Shown here piece after piece: positions 1 to 5,255 of a stretch of DNA of 7,095 nucleotides. Each line of letters opens with the position of its first letter. Positions within the stretch are counted from its first letter, which is position 1. Under the pieces are notes generated by a model. That model was not told the DNA's origin. It searched no databases and saw nothing but the letters and a program-made list of their open reading frames with translations. The stretch covers positions 1-7,095 of the forward strand of contig JAFGSP010000065.1 in NCBI GenBank assembly GCA_016934775.1. The letters are read 5' to 3'. A program made the translations under genes and the position numbers. This DNA comes from Candidatus Woesearchaeota archaeon. Lineage in GTDB: Archaea > Nanobdellota > Nanobdellia > Woesearchaeales > GW2011-AR15.

Positions 1-5
1 TCAAC

Positions 6-84
6 AATCAAGAAAGCAATAGATTGCATTATAAAATGCATTCATCCCCAATCATGAATGAGGGGGATTTCTGCTTTCTTGATT
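6..84. repeat. Inverted repeat with nested hairpins downstream of lspA
   Basis: Positions 6-18 (AATCAAGAAAGCA) are exactly complementary to 72-84 (TGCTTTCTTGATT). The 53-base interior holds a 6-bp hairpin (25-30 with 35-40, loop ATAA) and two mutually exclusive pairings: 39-45 with 54-60 (CATTCAT/ATGAATG) or 44-49 with 63-68 (ATCCCC/GGGGAT). The block lies 32 bases past the lspA stop. It could be a structured 3' end of the aldolase-lspA transcript, a small RNA, or a short palindromic mobile remnant. No target duplication is visible directly outside the arms. The repeat is seen directly; its role is unknown. Confidence 0.6.
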
Positions 85-116
85 TAAACGAACATCAAAT
101 ATATTCAATCAACCCC

Positions 117-578
117 TCAAAACAAATCCTCATTATTTCTCCACATAAGGTATACAAGCCATATTATCCCGAATGAGACACTGCTGTCAGCCACATTGAA
201 TACAGGCCAGAAACTCAGGTGGATAAAATCAACCACATAACCAAGGAATATCCTGTCTATCAGGTTGCCTGCTATGCCTGCGCATATCATGGCCATCTGG
301 AGAGGAAATTTTCGTTTATGTATATACACATACGAGAAAAAGACAAGCACAACAGCAGATATTATGAGAAAGACAAGGTTCAGGCCCTTGAACATGCCGA
401 ACGAAACGCCTGTATTACCAAGGTGAGTAAAATACAGAACACCTTTAATCAAAGTATAAGAGCTGTCCAGGGGCATATACAGCCTGATGAGAAATTTTGT
501 AATCTGGTCAATCGCTAATATACCAAAAAACAGTGCAAGAAACATTAATGGCAGGGCCTTCTTTTTTTTACTCTTCAT
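117..578 (-). CDS. lspA: Lipoprotein signal peptidase (signal peptidase II)
   Basis: LspA is a membrane aspartyl protease that cuts the signal peptide from prolipoproteins just before the lipid-modified Cys. The 153 residues match the usual family length. A Lys-rich N-terminus (KSKKKK) precedes about four membrane segments (roughly 9-30, 69-86, 92-110, 130-146). Family motifs are intact: DQITK (D24), NTGVSFG (N55), GNLIDR (N105, D108), VVDFI (D117) and FNVADSS (N128, D131). D117 and D131 correspond to the catalytic aspartate pair of structurally studied LspA enzymes. The start overlaps the preceding 62-residue gene by 11 bases, has no clear SD and is probably translationally coupled. It is last in the aldolase operon. 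LspA is standard in bacteria and sporadic in archaea, so its presence beside TATA-type promoters is notable. The identification is secure. Confidence 0.95.
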   Translation of the reverse strand: MKSKKKKALPLMFLALFFGILAIDQITKFLIRLYMPLDSSYTLIKGVLYFTHLGNTGVSFGMFKGLNLVFLIISAVVLVFFSYVYIHKRKFPLQMAMICAGIAGNLIDRIFLGYVVDFIHLSFWPVFNVADSSVSFGIIWLVYLMWRNNEDLF

Positions 579-756
579 TTTTCATATATCTGTCAAGATA
601 GGTCTTTGCCTCAGCCTCATCATTGAACTCTTTAATAACTTTTAGGTTCTTGAACTCGAGGCAGCAGTCGCTGTTAAACTCCATAAAATCAATCTTTACA
701 AGCACAGGGCTCCTGCACTCCTGGCAGGAACAGACATAGTATTTTATGCTTTTCAT
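568..756 (-). CDS. Small cysteine-rich protein, unknown function
   Basis: This 62-residue soluble protein sits between the aldolase and lspA. Its ATG overlaps the aldolase stop as ATGA (753-756), and its end overlaps the lspA start by 11 bases. That tight packing is the main argument that it is real. Five cysteines are visible: CSCQEC (C9, C11, C14) and a CC pair (C31, C32), which could bind zinc or another metal, followed by an acidic, probably helical C-terminus (EFNDEAEAKTYLDRYMKNEE). An AAGGAG lies 14 bases before the ATG, which is too far for an ideal SD, so coupling with the aldolase is more likely. There is no signal peptide or membrane segment. I do not recognise the family; metal binding is inferred from the cysteines only. 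Confidence 0.7.
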   Translation of the reverse strand: MKSIKYYVCSCQECRSPVLVKIDFMEFNSDCCLEFKNLKVIKEFNDEAEAKTYLDRYMKNEE

Positions 757-1712
757 CTTAATGCGAATTTCTCCTTCCCCTCATACACCTTATACGCAAA
801 CTCAACATCCTTATCGCCAAGGGTTATCGCGGATATCGCATCGCACATCCTCACAGCCTCATCTAAAGGCCTCTGGTGTATATTCCTTCCTGTGGCATTG
901 CCCATGGCTCCGCTGGCATGTATCTGGTCGTGTGTCTCCTGGAGGAATGCCCTTGGATCTTTTGCGCTGCCGCCTGCAGTAATGACTTTCGTCCTGCCTG
1001 CTGCCTTTATCGCCTCTTTAAATGATTCAGCTCTTTCACTAAGACTCATGCCTCCTTTTTCAGGGAAATTAACCTTTGCAAAATCTGCTCCCAGGCATAA
1101 TGCAACCCCTGCTGCCCCTGCAATTAGATGAGGATCTTTTTCTTCAGCAACTGCCTTCCCCCTTGGATACATCCAGAATATTGCAACAAGCCCGTTCTGG
1201 TGCGCCCATGTCGCCAACCTGCCTGCTTCAGAAAACATAGTGTTCTCAAACTCGCTGCCGAGATAGATAGTATATCCGATTCCGACAACATTCACTCCAT
1301 TTGCCTTGAGATTCAGCACATCCTCAAAATCCACCAGCGACTCTGATACAGGGTCTGACTGCTTTGTCTTGACAAGAGGGGACTTTGAGTTCATCTTGAT
1401 AAGATAAGCCACGTTTTTGTAATCCTGGGCATATCTCGCTATCAAACCAAGCTGGCCTGCAAACACACCTATAGCGCCTTTTGAAGCGATCCTGAAAAAA
1501 TGCTCTGGGGCTGCATCATCCTCTGATATTTTCATCCCCTCTTTTGTCTTGCCTGTAAAATCATCATTTAGGTGCTCTATCTTCTGGTCCCCTGCAAAGA
1601 GCATCAATCTGCCTGTATTCCGTGTAGCTCTCAGGTAATTTTTGACATATTCTGCTTTCATCTCTTTCGGCACATCTGCCGGGACATTGACATCTTTAGC
1701 TGCAATTTTCAT
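753..1712 (-). CDS. Archaeal-type class I fructose-bisphosphate aldolase (DhnA/DeoC-LacD fold)
   Basis: A 319-residue TIM-barrel aldolase, likely cleaving or forming fructose 1,6-bisphosphate in the cytosol. Visible residues: AGDQK (D42), WMYPRG (W180, Y182), Schiff-base lysine K213 in ADFAKVNFPEKGG, and phosphate-binding TAGGSA (245-250) and GNATGRNI (271-278). The 31-residue spacing from Y182 to K213 equals that between Tyr146 and Lys177 of the Thermoproteus tenax enzyme, as I recall its numbering. The protein is somewhat longer than the classic archaeal enzymes, with extra residues before the barrel core. Start: GAGG lies seven bases before the ATG, and a TATA box lies about 55 bases upstream, so this is the operon's first gene. 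A related role, such as the ADH synthase branch of aromatic biosynthesis or another aldol reaction, cannot be excluded from motifs alone. The family is secure, the substrate less so. Confidence 0.85.
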   Translation of the reverse strand: MKIAAKDVNVPADVPKEMKAEYVKNYLRATRNTGRLMLFAGDQKIEHLNDDFTGKTKEGMKISEDDAAPEHFFRIASKGAIGVFAGQLGLIARYAQDYKNVAYLIKMNSKSPLVKTKQSDPVSESLVDFEDVLNLKANGVNVVGIGYTIYLGSEFENTMFSEAGRLATWAHQNGLVAIFWMYPRGKAVAEEKDPHLIAGAAGVALCLGADFAKVNFPEKGGMSLSERAESFKEAIKAAGRTKVITAGGSAKDPRAFLQETHDQIHASGAMGNATGRNIHQRPLDEAVRMCDAISAITLGDKDVEFAYKVYEGKEKFALR

Positions 1713-1716
1713 TATT

Positions 1717-1723
1717 TCACCTC
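1717..1723 (-). promoter_or_regulatory. Shine-Dalgarno of the aldolase gene
   Basis: GAGGTGA read on the minus strand, followed by AATA and the ATG at 1712. GAGG to ATG spacing is seven bases, the same as at 6334-6337 (second nucleotidyltransferase) and at 5613-5616 (proposed true start of the small 3' gene). This fixes the aldolase start. Confidence 0.8.
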
Positions 1724-1763
1724 AAAAGACATTGATCATTATGCAATCTTTAATTAGAATCTA

Positions 1764-1774
1764 CTATATAAAAG
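1764..1774 (-). promoter_or_regulatory. TATA box of the aldolase-lspA operon
   Basis: CTTTTATATAG on the minus strand, in the 67-base gap between the pseudouridine synthase stop and the aldolase start. With an archaeal TATA-to-start distance of about 26 bases, transcription would begin near 1743, giving a leader of about 30 nt that contains the SD. The position and sequence are seen; promoter activity is inferred. Confidence 0.6.
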
Positions 1775-1779
1775 TTTAG

Positions 1780-2532
1780 TTATCCGATATGTTTCTCAAT
1801 AAAACTCTTCTCTGTAACCACATACTTTCCTTTCTCAATATCAACCTTATCCAATCTTAAGCTACCAATCGCTATTCTCTGAAGTCTAATGACTTCATTC
1901 CCAACAGCCTCAAATATTCTCTTAACTTCTCTTTTTTTCCCTTCTGTGATTGTTATATCCAGTTCATTCTTTTTCTCATTTGATATCTTGCATGGCTTTG
2001 TCATGTACTTAGTTATCTTATGGTTGTGCTCAAGTTTTATCTCAACACCTGGTTCAATCTTTTGTTTATCCTCCATACCCAAAGGTTTTTCAAGCACTGC
2101 ATGATAGGTCTTAGCTATGTTGTTTTGAGGCCTTGTTATTCTCTTTGAGAGCATGCCGTCATTGGTCAATATCAGCAACCCTGAAGTATCCTCATCAAGC
2201 CTTCCTACACATGAAAGGGAATTCTTTGTTTTATCATCTAAGTCGATAAGTTCAAAAACACTCTTTTTTCCCAGATCTTTGTCTTTTGGAGTTAATTTTG
2301 AGGAGAGGTATCCCTCTGGCTTGTTGATTATTATGTATATATATTCTTTTATCGCTTCAAGAACAAATCCCTGATAGAACACTTTCTCTTTTCCAGGATC
2401 AAACTGGTAATGCGGACTATTGACAACTTTTTCTCCGATCTTGATTTGACCTTGCCGGATACATTCCAGAAGCTGTTTTTTACTATGAAACACACCAGTG
2501 CGACTGAGAAACTGGTGGAGCCTCGTCTTCAT
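1780..2532 (-). CDS. RsuA/RluB/RluE/RluF-family rRNA pseudouridine synthase
   Basis: A 250-residue enzyme that isomerises a specific uridine to pseudouridine, most likely in rRNA. The N-terminus is an S4 RNA-binding domain (about residues 2-45, RLHQFLSRTGVFHSKKQLL...GQIKIGEKVV). The catalytic domain follows: IYIIINKPEGYLSS (65-78), catalytic Asp113 in GRLDEDTSGLLILTNDG (110-126), KTYHAVLE (141-148), and the C-terminal EGKKREVKRIF (197-207) and RLQRIAIGSLRL (216-227) blocks. Order and length fit the RsuA/RluB branch; the target uridine cannot be assigned. It is transcribed alone, with a TATA-like box about 27 bases before the ATG and no SD, so the mRNA is probably leaderless. This subfamily is chiefly bacterial, suggesting old transfer if the host is an archaeon. 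Confidence 0.92.
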   Translation of the reverse strand: MKTRLHQFLSRTGVFHSKKQLLECIRQGQIKIGEKVVNSPHYQFDPGKEKVFYQGFVLEAIKEYIYIIINKPEGYLSSKLTPKDKDLGKKSVFELIDLDDKTKNSLSCVGRLDEDTSGLLILTNDGMLSKRITRPQNNIAKTYHAVLEKPLGMEDKQKIEPGVEIKLEHNHKITKYMTKPCKISNEKKNELDITITEGKKREVKRIFEAVGNEVIRLQRIAIGSLRLDKVDIEKGKYVVTEKSFIEKHIG

Positions 2533-2554
2533 TGCTATCTAAAACAACACAAGA

Positions 2555-2564
2555 CTATAAAAAG
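2555..2564 (-). promoter_or_regulatory. TATA box of the pseudouridine synthase gene
   Basis: CTTTTTATAG on the minus strand, centred about 27 bases before the ATG at 2532. No SD lies between the box and the ATG, so the transcript would start at or next to the start codon (leaderless). Confidence 0.6.
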
Positions 2565-2570
2565 GTATTC

Positions 2571-2587
2571 ATCATACAATATCATAC
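2571..2587. promoter_or_regulatory. Possible operator: direct repeat ATCATAC, 10-bp period
   Basis: ATCATAC occurs at 2571-2577 and again at 2581-2587, one helical turn apart, between the two divergent TATA boxes. Ribbon-helix-helix proteins commonly bind short repeats spaced this way, and the plus-strand gene here encodes such a domain. An autoregulatory operator is a guess from position and spacing; two 7-base copies in AT-rich DNA could be chance. Confidence 0.25.
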
Positions 2588-2595
2588 TTTCGCAA

Positions 2596-2606
2596 TATTT
2601 AAATAA
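2596..2606 (+). promoter_or_regulatory. TATA box of the RHH-nucleotidyltransferase gene
   Basis: ATATTTAAATA, centred about 27 bases before the ATG at 2628. There is no SD between box and ATG, so initiation is probably leaderless. It stands back to back with the minus-strand TATA box at 2555-2564. Confidence 0.65.
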
Positions 2607-2627
2607 GGCATATTATTTCGTTTCTGG

Positions 2628-3464
2628 ATGAAAGAAAGACTCACTATAACTCTTGACAGCGATACACTAAAGCTCCTTGATAAAGAAATAGATGGGAAAA
2701 AGATCAAAAACAGGAGCCATGCTATTGAAGTTATGCTTGGAAGAGCACTTGGCAATAACAGAGCTAGGAAGGCTGTGCTTCTTCTTGGCGGAAAAGGCAC
2801 TAGATTCAGGCCTATTACATACGAGCTTCCTAAAGCGCTAATCCCTGTCCAGGGAAGGCCTGTTCCTGAGCATCTAATAGATCTTTTCAAGAAATATAAT
2901 ATCAAAGACCTTATTTTTTCTGTCGGATACAAAGCTGAGCAGATAAAAAAATATTTTGGAGACGGCTCAAAATATGGAGTAAAAATCACTTATGTTAAGG
3001 AAGAAGAGCCTCTGGGAAGTGCAGGCGCTATTAAACTGGCAAAAAACCTGCTTGATGATACATTCATCATAACAAACGGAGATGAGCTTAAAGACATTGA
3101 CCTTGAAGAGATGTACCTTTTCCACAAAGAGAACAAGGCAATGATTACGGCTGCACTGACCACAGTAGAAGATCCTTCTGCTTATGGTGTGGCAAAACTT
3201 GAAGGCAACAGGATACTTGAATTTGTGGAAAAGCCAAAAAAAGAAGAAGCTCCTTCAAAACTCATCAATTCAGGACTATCTATATGGGAGCCTGAAGCAC
3301 TCGACCTTATCCCAGAGGGATTCTCAATGTATGAGCAGGACGTATTCCCTAAACTGGCATCAAAAGAAGGTCTTTTCGGATATATATTCTCAGGCCAGTG
3401 GTTCGACACAGGCACTCCTCAACGATATGAGAAAGCAATAAAAGAATGGAAGGGGATTTCCTGA
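2628..3464 (+). CDS. Ribbon-helix-helix DNA-binding domain fused to sugar-phosphate nucleotidyltransferase
   Basis: This 278-residue protein has two parts. Residues 1-42 look like a MetJ/CopG ribbon-helix-helix: strand RLTITLD, helix SDTLKLLDKEI, then NRSHAIEVMLGRAL. Residues 47-278 are a nucleotidyltransferase that joins a sugar 1-phosphate to an NTP to make an NDP-sugar. Its motifs are GGKGTRFRP (54-62) with LPKALIP (67-73), NGDE (150-153, metal-binding Asp152), EKPKK (201-205), NSGLSIW (214-220), YEQDVFPKL (235-243) and WFDTGTPQRYEKA (258-270). There is no C-terminal left-handed beta-helix. Mannose-1-phosphate guanylyltransferase or glucose-1-phosphate thymidylyl/uridylyltransferase are the nearest roles; the sugar is not decidable. 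The start is set by a TATA box 27 bases upstream. The fusion is in one frame with no linker gap. It suggests an enzyme that also binds DNA, possibly its own promoter. Confidence 0.9.
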   Translation: MKERLTITLDSDTLKLLDKEIDGKKIKNRSHAIEVMLGRALGNNRARKAVLLLGGKGTRFRPITYELPKALIPVQGRPVPEHLIDLFKKYNIKDLIFSVGYKAEQIKKYFGDGSKYGVKITYVKEEEPLGSAGAIKLAKNLLDDTFIITNGDELKDIDLEEMYLFHKENKAMITAALTTVEDPSAYGVAKLEGNRILEFVEKPKKEEAPSKLINSGLSIWEPEALDLIPEGFSMYEQDVFPKLASKEGLFGYIFSGQWFDTGTPQRYEKAIKEWKGIS

Positions 3465-3869
3465 TTATTTATTTTTCCCCACTATATAATACAGGTCACC
3501 AATCTGCATTACCTTCTCCAAAACAGAGATGGTAGACTGCTTATTTGATTTTGTCTTCACTTTGATAACCTGTTCACCTTCCAAATGGGCCAGGTCCTCA
3601 AAACTCATCTTCCTGATTATATCTATGGGCATATCCACTATCTCTGTAATTTGTTTTTCGATGAGTTCTTCCTGTGTGTATTCCAGCATTTTTGAAAACT
3701 TTTCACTTACCCAAACAATTGAAAAGTCCTCGAATGCTATGATGATGTCAGGGTCCTTTAAAATCTTGTTTGCTTTTTCAACTATTTGATCCATACTTTG
3801 AATTTCTGACTGTTCTACTATAAAAACTTTTTTAGAATCAAAGCTAAATAAATCATTCTCGCAATCCAT
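3465..3869 (-). CDS. Stand-alone PAS-domain protein
   Basis: A 134-residue protein that is mostly one PAS fold (about 38-134): DIIIAFEDFSIVWVSEKFSK (41-60), then MLEYTQEELIEKQITEIVD (61-79) and the closing strands ISVLEKVMQIGDLYYIVGK. PAS domains sense ligands or redox state, or mediate pairing. No kinase, cyclase or DNA-binding output domain is attached, so it may act on a partner. It begins inside the acetyltransferase gene (17-base overlap, different frame) with an in-frame TAA directly before its ATG, so this is the furthest upstream start. No SD is seen; coupled translation is likely. Its stop abuts the stop of the convergent nucleotidyltransferase gene with no gap. The fold call is good; the signal sensed is unknown. 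Confidence 0.8.
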   Translation of the reverse strand: MDCENDLFSFDSKKVFIVEQSEIQSMDQIVEKANKILKDPDIIIAFEDFSIVWVSEKFSKMLEYTQEELIEKQITEIVDMPIDIIRKMSFEDLAHLEGEQVIKVKTKSNKQSTISVLEKVMQIGDLYYIVGKNK

Positions 3870-4515
3870 TTACAGGTGTAATATACAGTCCGACTATCAA
3901 CTCAACGTTATCGCCAAAGACTGTCTTTGTACATCTGTATCTTGAGGACTGGCCAATCTTTACTGCACCAAGTTTTGAGTTAGACCCAATAGAAGCCATG
4001 TTTTTCATGCTCTGGGGTAGTCCTTCTACAAAAATCTCTTCGACAATTGTTGAAACAACATATTCTGCTATTCTCATCTCATCGCTCTGAAGAAAGAAAC
4101 GTTTCATTTTTCCTGCTATTCTCCTTCCTCGAAATTCAGGGTGAACCGCTGTAGTGTAATATCTGCCCACAGGTCCAACTGCATCCACATCAATAATCCC
4201 CAAACCCTCAAGCATCTCAGTATCCCATTCATATGGGCTTCCTTTCCAGCCATTGTTGAAATCCGGATTATCCAGTACTCCACCTCTAAAAGCGGCGACT
4301 ATCCCTGAAAACTGCTCTTCGCAGACAATATATTCCTCTATCAGGTCTTCAATCTGCTGCTTGTAAAAACCAGGGTTGTTCTTATAATCCGACAACAAAA
4401 ATCCTTTTTCAGGATCATCTAAACCTTCTCCTCTTAATTGGACACTACAGAACACATTGTATATGCCATCAACATCATCAACAGTGGCTTGTCTTATAGA
4501 AAAACATTCACCCAT
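3853..4515 (-). CDS. GNAT-family acetyltransferase
   Basis: A 220-residue protein of the GNAT fold, which transfers an acyl group from acyl-CoA to an amine. It starts with the typical FSIRQATVDDVDGIYNVF. The acetyl-CoA-binding motif A is YYTTAVHPEFRGRRIAGKMK (119-138) and motif B resembles NMASIGSNSKLGAVKIG (172-188). In the pyrophosphate loop, the usual R-x-x-G-x-G/A reads R129-G-R-R132-I-A134, so the conserved Gly is Arg. An insertion of about 40 residues (about 75-115) precedes motif A. It is first in a two-gene unit with the PAS protein, from a leaderless-type promoter. The substrate is unknown; the overlap with a PAS gene suggests signal-controlled acetylation. The fold is confident, the role is not. 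Confidence 0.82.
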   Translation of the reverse strand: MGECFSIRQATVDDVDGIYNVFCSVQLRGEGLDDPEKGFLLSDYKNNPGFYKQQIEDLIEEYIVCEEQFSGIVAAFRGGVLDNPDFNNGWKGSPYEWDTEMLEGLGIIDVDAVGPVGRYYTTAVHPEFRGRRIAGKMKRFFLQSDEMRIAEYVVSTIVEEIFVEGLPQSMKNMASIGSNSKLGAVKIGQSSRYRCTKTVFGDNVELIVGLYITPVNGLRE

Positions 4516-4534
4516 GAAAAGCCATTATTTAAGG

Positions 4535-4544
4535 TATATTTAAA
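4535..4544 (-). promoter_or_regulatory. TATA box of the GNAT-PAS unit
   Basis: TTTAAATATA on the minus strand, centred about 25 bases before the ATG at 4515. No SD precedes the ATG, so the mRNA is probably leaderless. The rest of the 190-base divergent gap (4516-4705) shows no ORF or RNA gene that I can support. Confidence 0.6.
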
Positions 4545-4676
4545 TTTTTTTATTACGTGCTACTCAAAAGTGGTGTAACACAGCCCAAAGATTTTCTTTT
4601 AGAACACATCAAACTTTTTAAGCTGTCTTTATTTTAATAATCAAGACACCATTCACCAAAAGTAATTTAGCCTAGA

Positions 4677-4692
4677 TTTAAATATTATATAT
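4677..4692 (+). promoter_or_regulatory. TATA box of the small exported-protein gene
   Basis: TTTAAATATTATATAT; its first eight bases are centred about 26 bases before the ATG at 4706. No SD is present. The spacing matches the other leaderless promoters in the window and is the main support for that ORF being expressed. Confidence 0.55.
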
Positions 4693-4705
4693 TATCTGCA
4701 AACTT

Positions 4706-5068
4706 ATGAATCATTATAGAACCCTAGCATTGGGCAGTGCTACTCTGATCTCATTTATTACAGGAGCTACGGTGTTCTCATCAAACACACCTGACTATCA
4801 ACACAATTCGTTGGCCAATTGTATAATCAAAACTCCTGAGCTATCAACCCGTTCAATCGAACAAAATACAACACTTGCTATTACAACTACACATGCACCT
4901 TCACAAGTGCCATCTATATACTCTTATTTTCCACAAGACTGTGAAACATTACAGGATTACGAGTATGCTTGCTCAAGAAATCTTTTAAGAAGAGATATTG
5001 AAGAGACTACCTATGTTTTCAAGGAAAATAACAAAAATCCGACGAAAACCACTCTATCCGCGGACTAA
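4706..5068 (+). CDS. Small putative exported protein, unknown function
   Basis: 120 residues with no family I recognise. Residues 1-26 look like a signal peptide or membrane anchor: His/Arg near the start, then hydrophobic TLALGSATLISFITGATVF. The rest is polar and rich in Thr and Ser (for example TTLAITTTHAPSQ) with three cysteines (C39, C79, C89). A TATA-like box sits at leaderless distance, arguing for expression. Its last twelve or so codons (from 5033) lie inside a strong palindrome, so the C-terminus may be an artefact of an inserted or expanded repeat that cut a longer gene. No continuation is visible in any frame just past the repeats. Export is inferred from the N-terminus only. A spurious ORF remains possible. 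Confidence 0.5.
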   Translation: MNHYRTLALGSATLISFITGATVFSSNTPDYQHNSLANCIIKTPELSTRSIEQNTTLAITTTHAPSQVPSIYSYFPQDCETLQDYEYACSRNLLRRDIEETTYVFKENNKNPTKTTLSAD

Positions 5069-5112
5069 AGTCCGAGGTTTTACGAGCGGTTTTCTCTTTG
5101 AGTCGGATTTTT
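5033..5112. repeat. Large imperfect palindrome at the end of the exported-protein gene
   Basis: The outer arms 5033-5043 (AAAAATCCGAC) and 5102-5112 are exact inverted complements. Immediately inside, 5044-5054 pairs with 5084-5094, with ten of eleven matches; the odd pair (A opposite C) would be a U-G wobble in a minus-strand RNA. A tight hairpin at 5061-5074 (CGGAC-TAAA-GTCCG) is the tip, and 5095-5101 is unpaired. An alternative hairpin pairs 5098-5104 with 5113-5119. The convergent genes on either side would allow a two-way terminator, but the size and layering exceed that need. Confidence 0.65.
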
Positions 5113-5115
5113 GAC

Positions 5116-5178
5116 TCAACAATTCAATCGACCTGAAGGTCGGGGTTTTAAACCCGATACAATTCTTCGAATTGTTGA
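5116..5178. repeat. Second inverted repeat enclosing two hairpins
   Basis: 5116-5125 (TCAACAATTC) is exactly complementary to 5169-5178. Inside are a 5-bp hairpin with a TGAA loop (5129-5142, CGACC-TGAA-GGTCG) and, directly adjoining it, a GGGTT/AACCC hairpin (5143-5155). The first hairpin plus the following GGGGTTTTA is a diverged copy of the hairpin and GAGGTTTTA at 5061-5082, exactly 68 bases away. Such hairpin-plus-GRGGTTTTA layouts recall the subterminal ends of IS200/IS605 (TnpA/TnpB) elements, but no transposase or TnpB fragment is visible here. From 5179 to 5255 I see nothing further. Confidence 0.6.
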
Positions 5179-5255
5179 TAATTAAAAGGTAGCTCAAGAA
5201 CTATTTTTCTATAAAGAATCTCTTGATTTGTTTCACTCTGGGCCAAACCAATCTT

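Noticed and set aside
3..176. Plus-strand frame open from the left edge, ending at a TGA near 176
   Set aside because: It runs through the inverted repeat at 6-84 and then antisense into the 3' end of a secure lspA, with no recognisable protein features.
219..518. Plus-strand 99-residue ORF within lspA
   Set aside because: Entirely antisense to lspA, whose motifs are complete; no family resemblance and no upstream signals.
746..1346. Plus-strand ORFs of 72-79 residues opposite the aldolase gene
   Set aside because: They are antisense to a gene with intact catalytic motifs and lack promoters, SDs or protein-like composition; the GC-rich aldolase codons create them.
2582..2989. Minus-strand 135-residue ORF opposite the RHH-nucleotidyltransferase
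   Set aside because: It is Ser- and Leu-rich translation of the complement of a well-supported gene and covers its promoter.
4811..4822. LANC in the exported protein as a lipoprotein signal cleavage site, suggested by the nearby lspA
   Set aside because: A lipobox needs Gly, Ala or Ser before the Cys; here it is Asn, and the Cys (residue 39) is some 15 residues past the hydrophobic segment.
5033..5178. CRISPR array
   Set aside because: There are only two short, diverged hairpin units with no regular spacer units and no cas genes; the pattern is nested inverted repeats, not direct repeats.
5033..5178. tRNA or other known structural RNA gene
   Set aside because: No cloverleaf with the expected D, anticodon and T arms could be formed, and no CCA-type acceptor end was seen.
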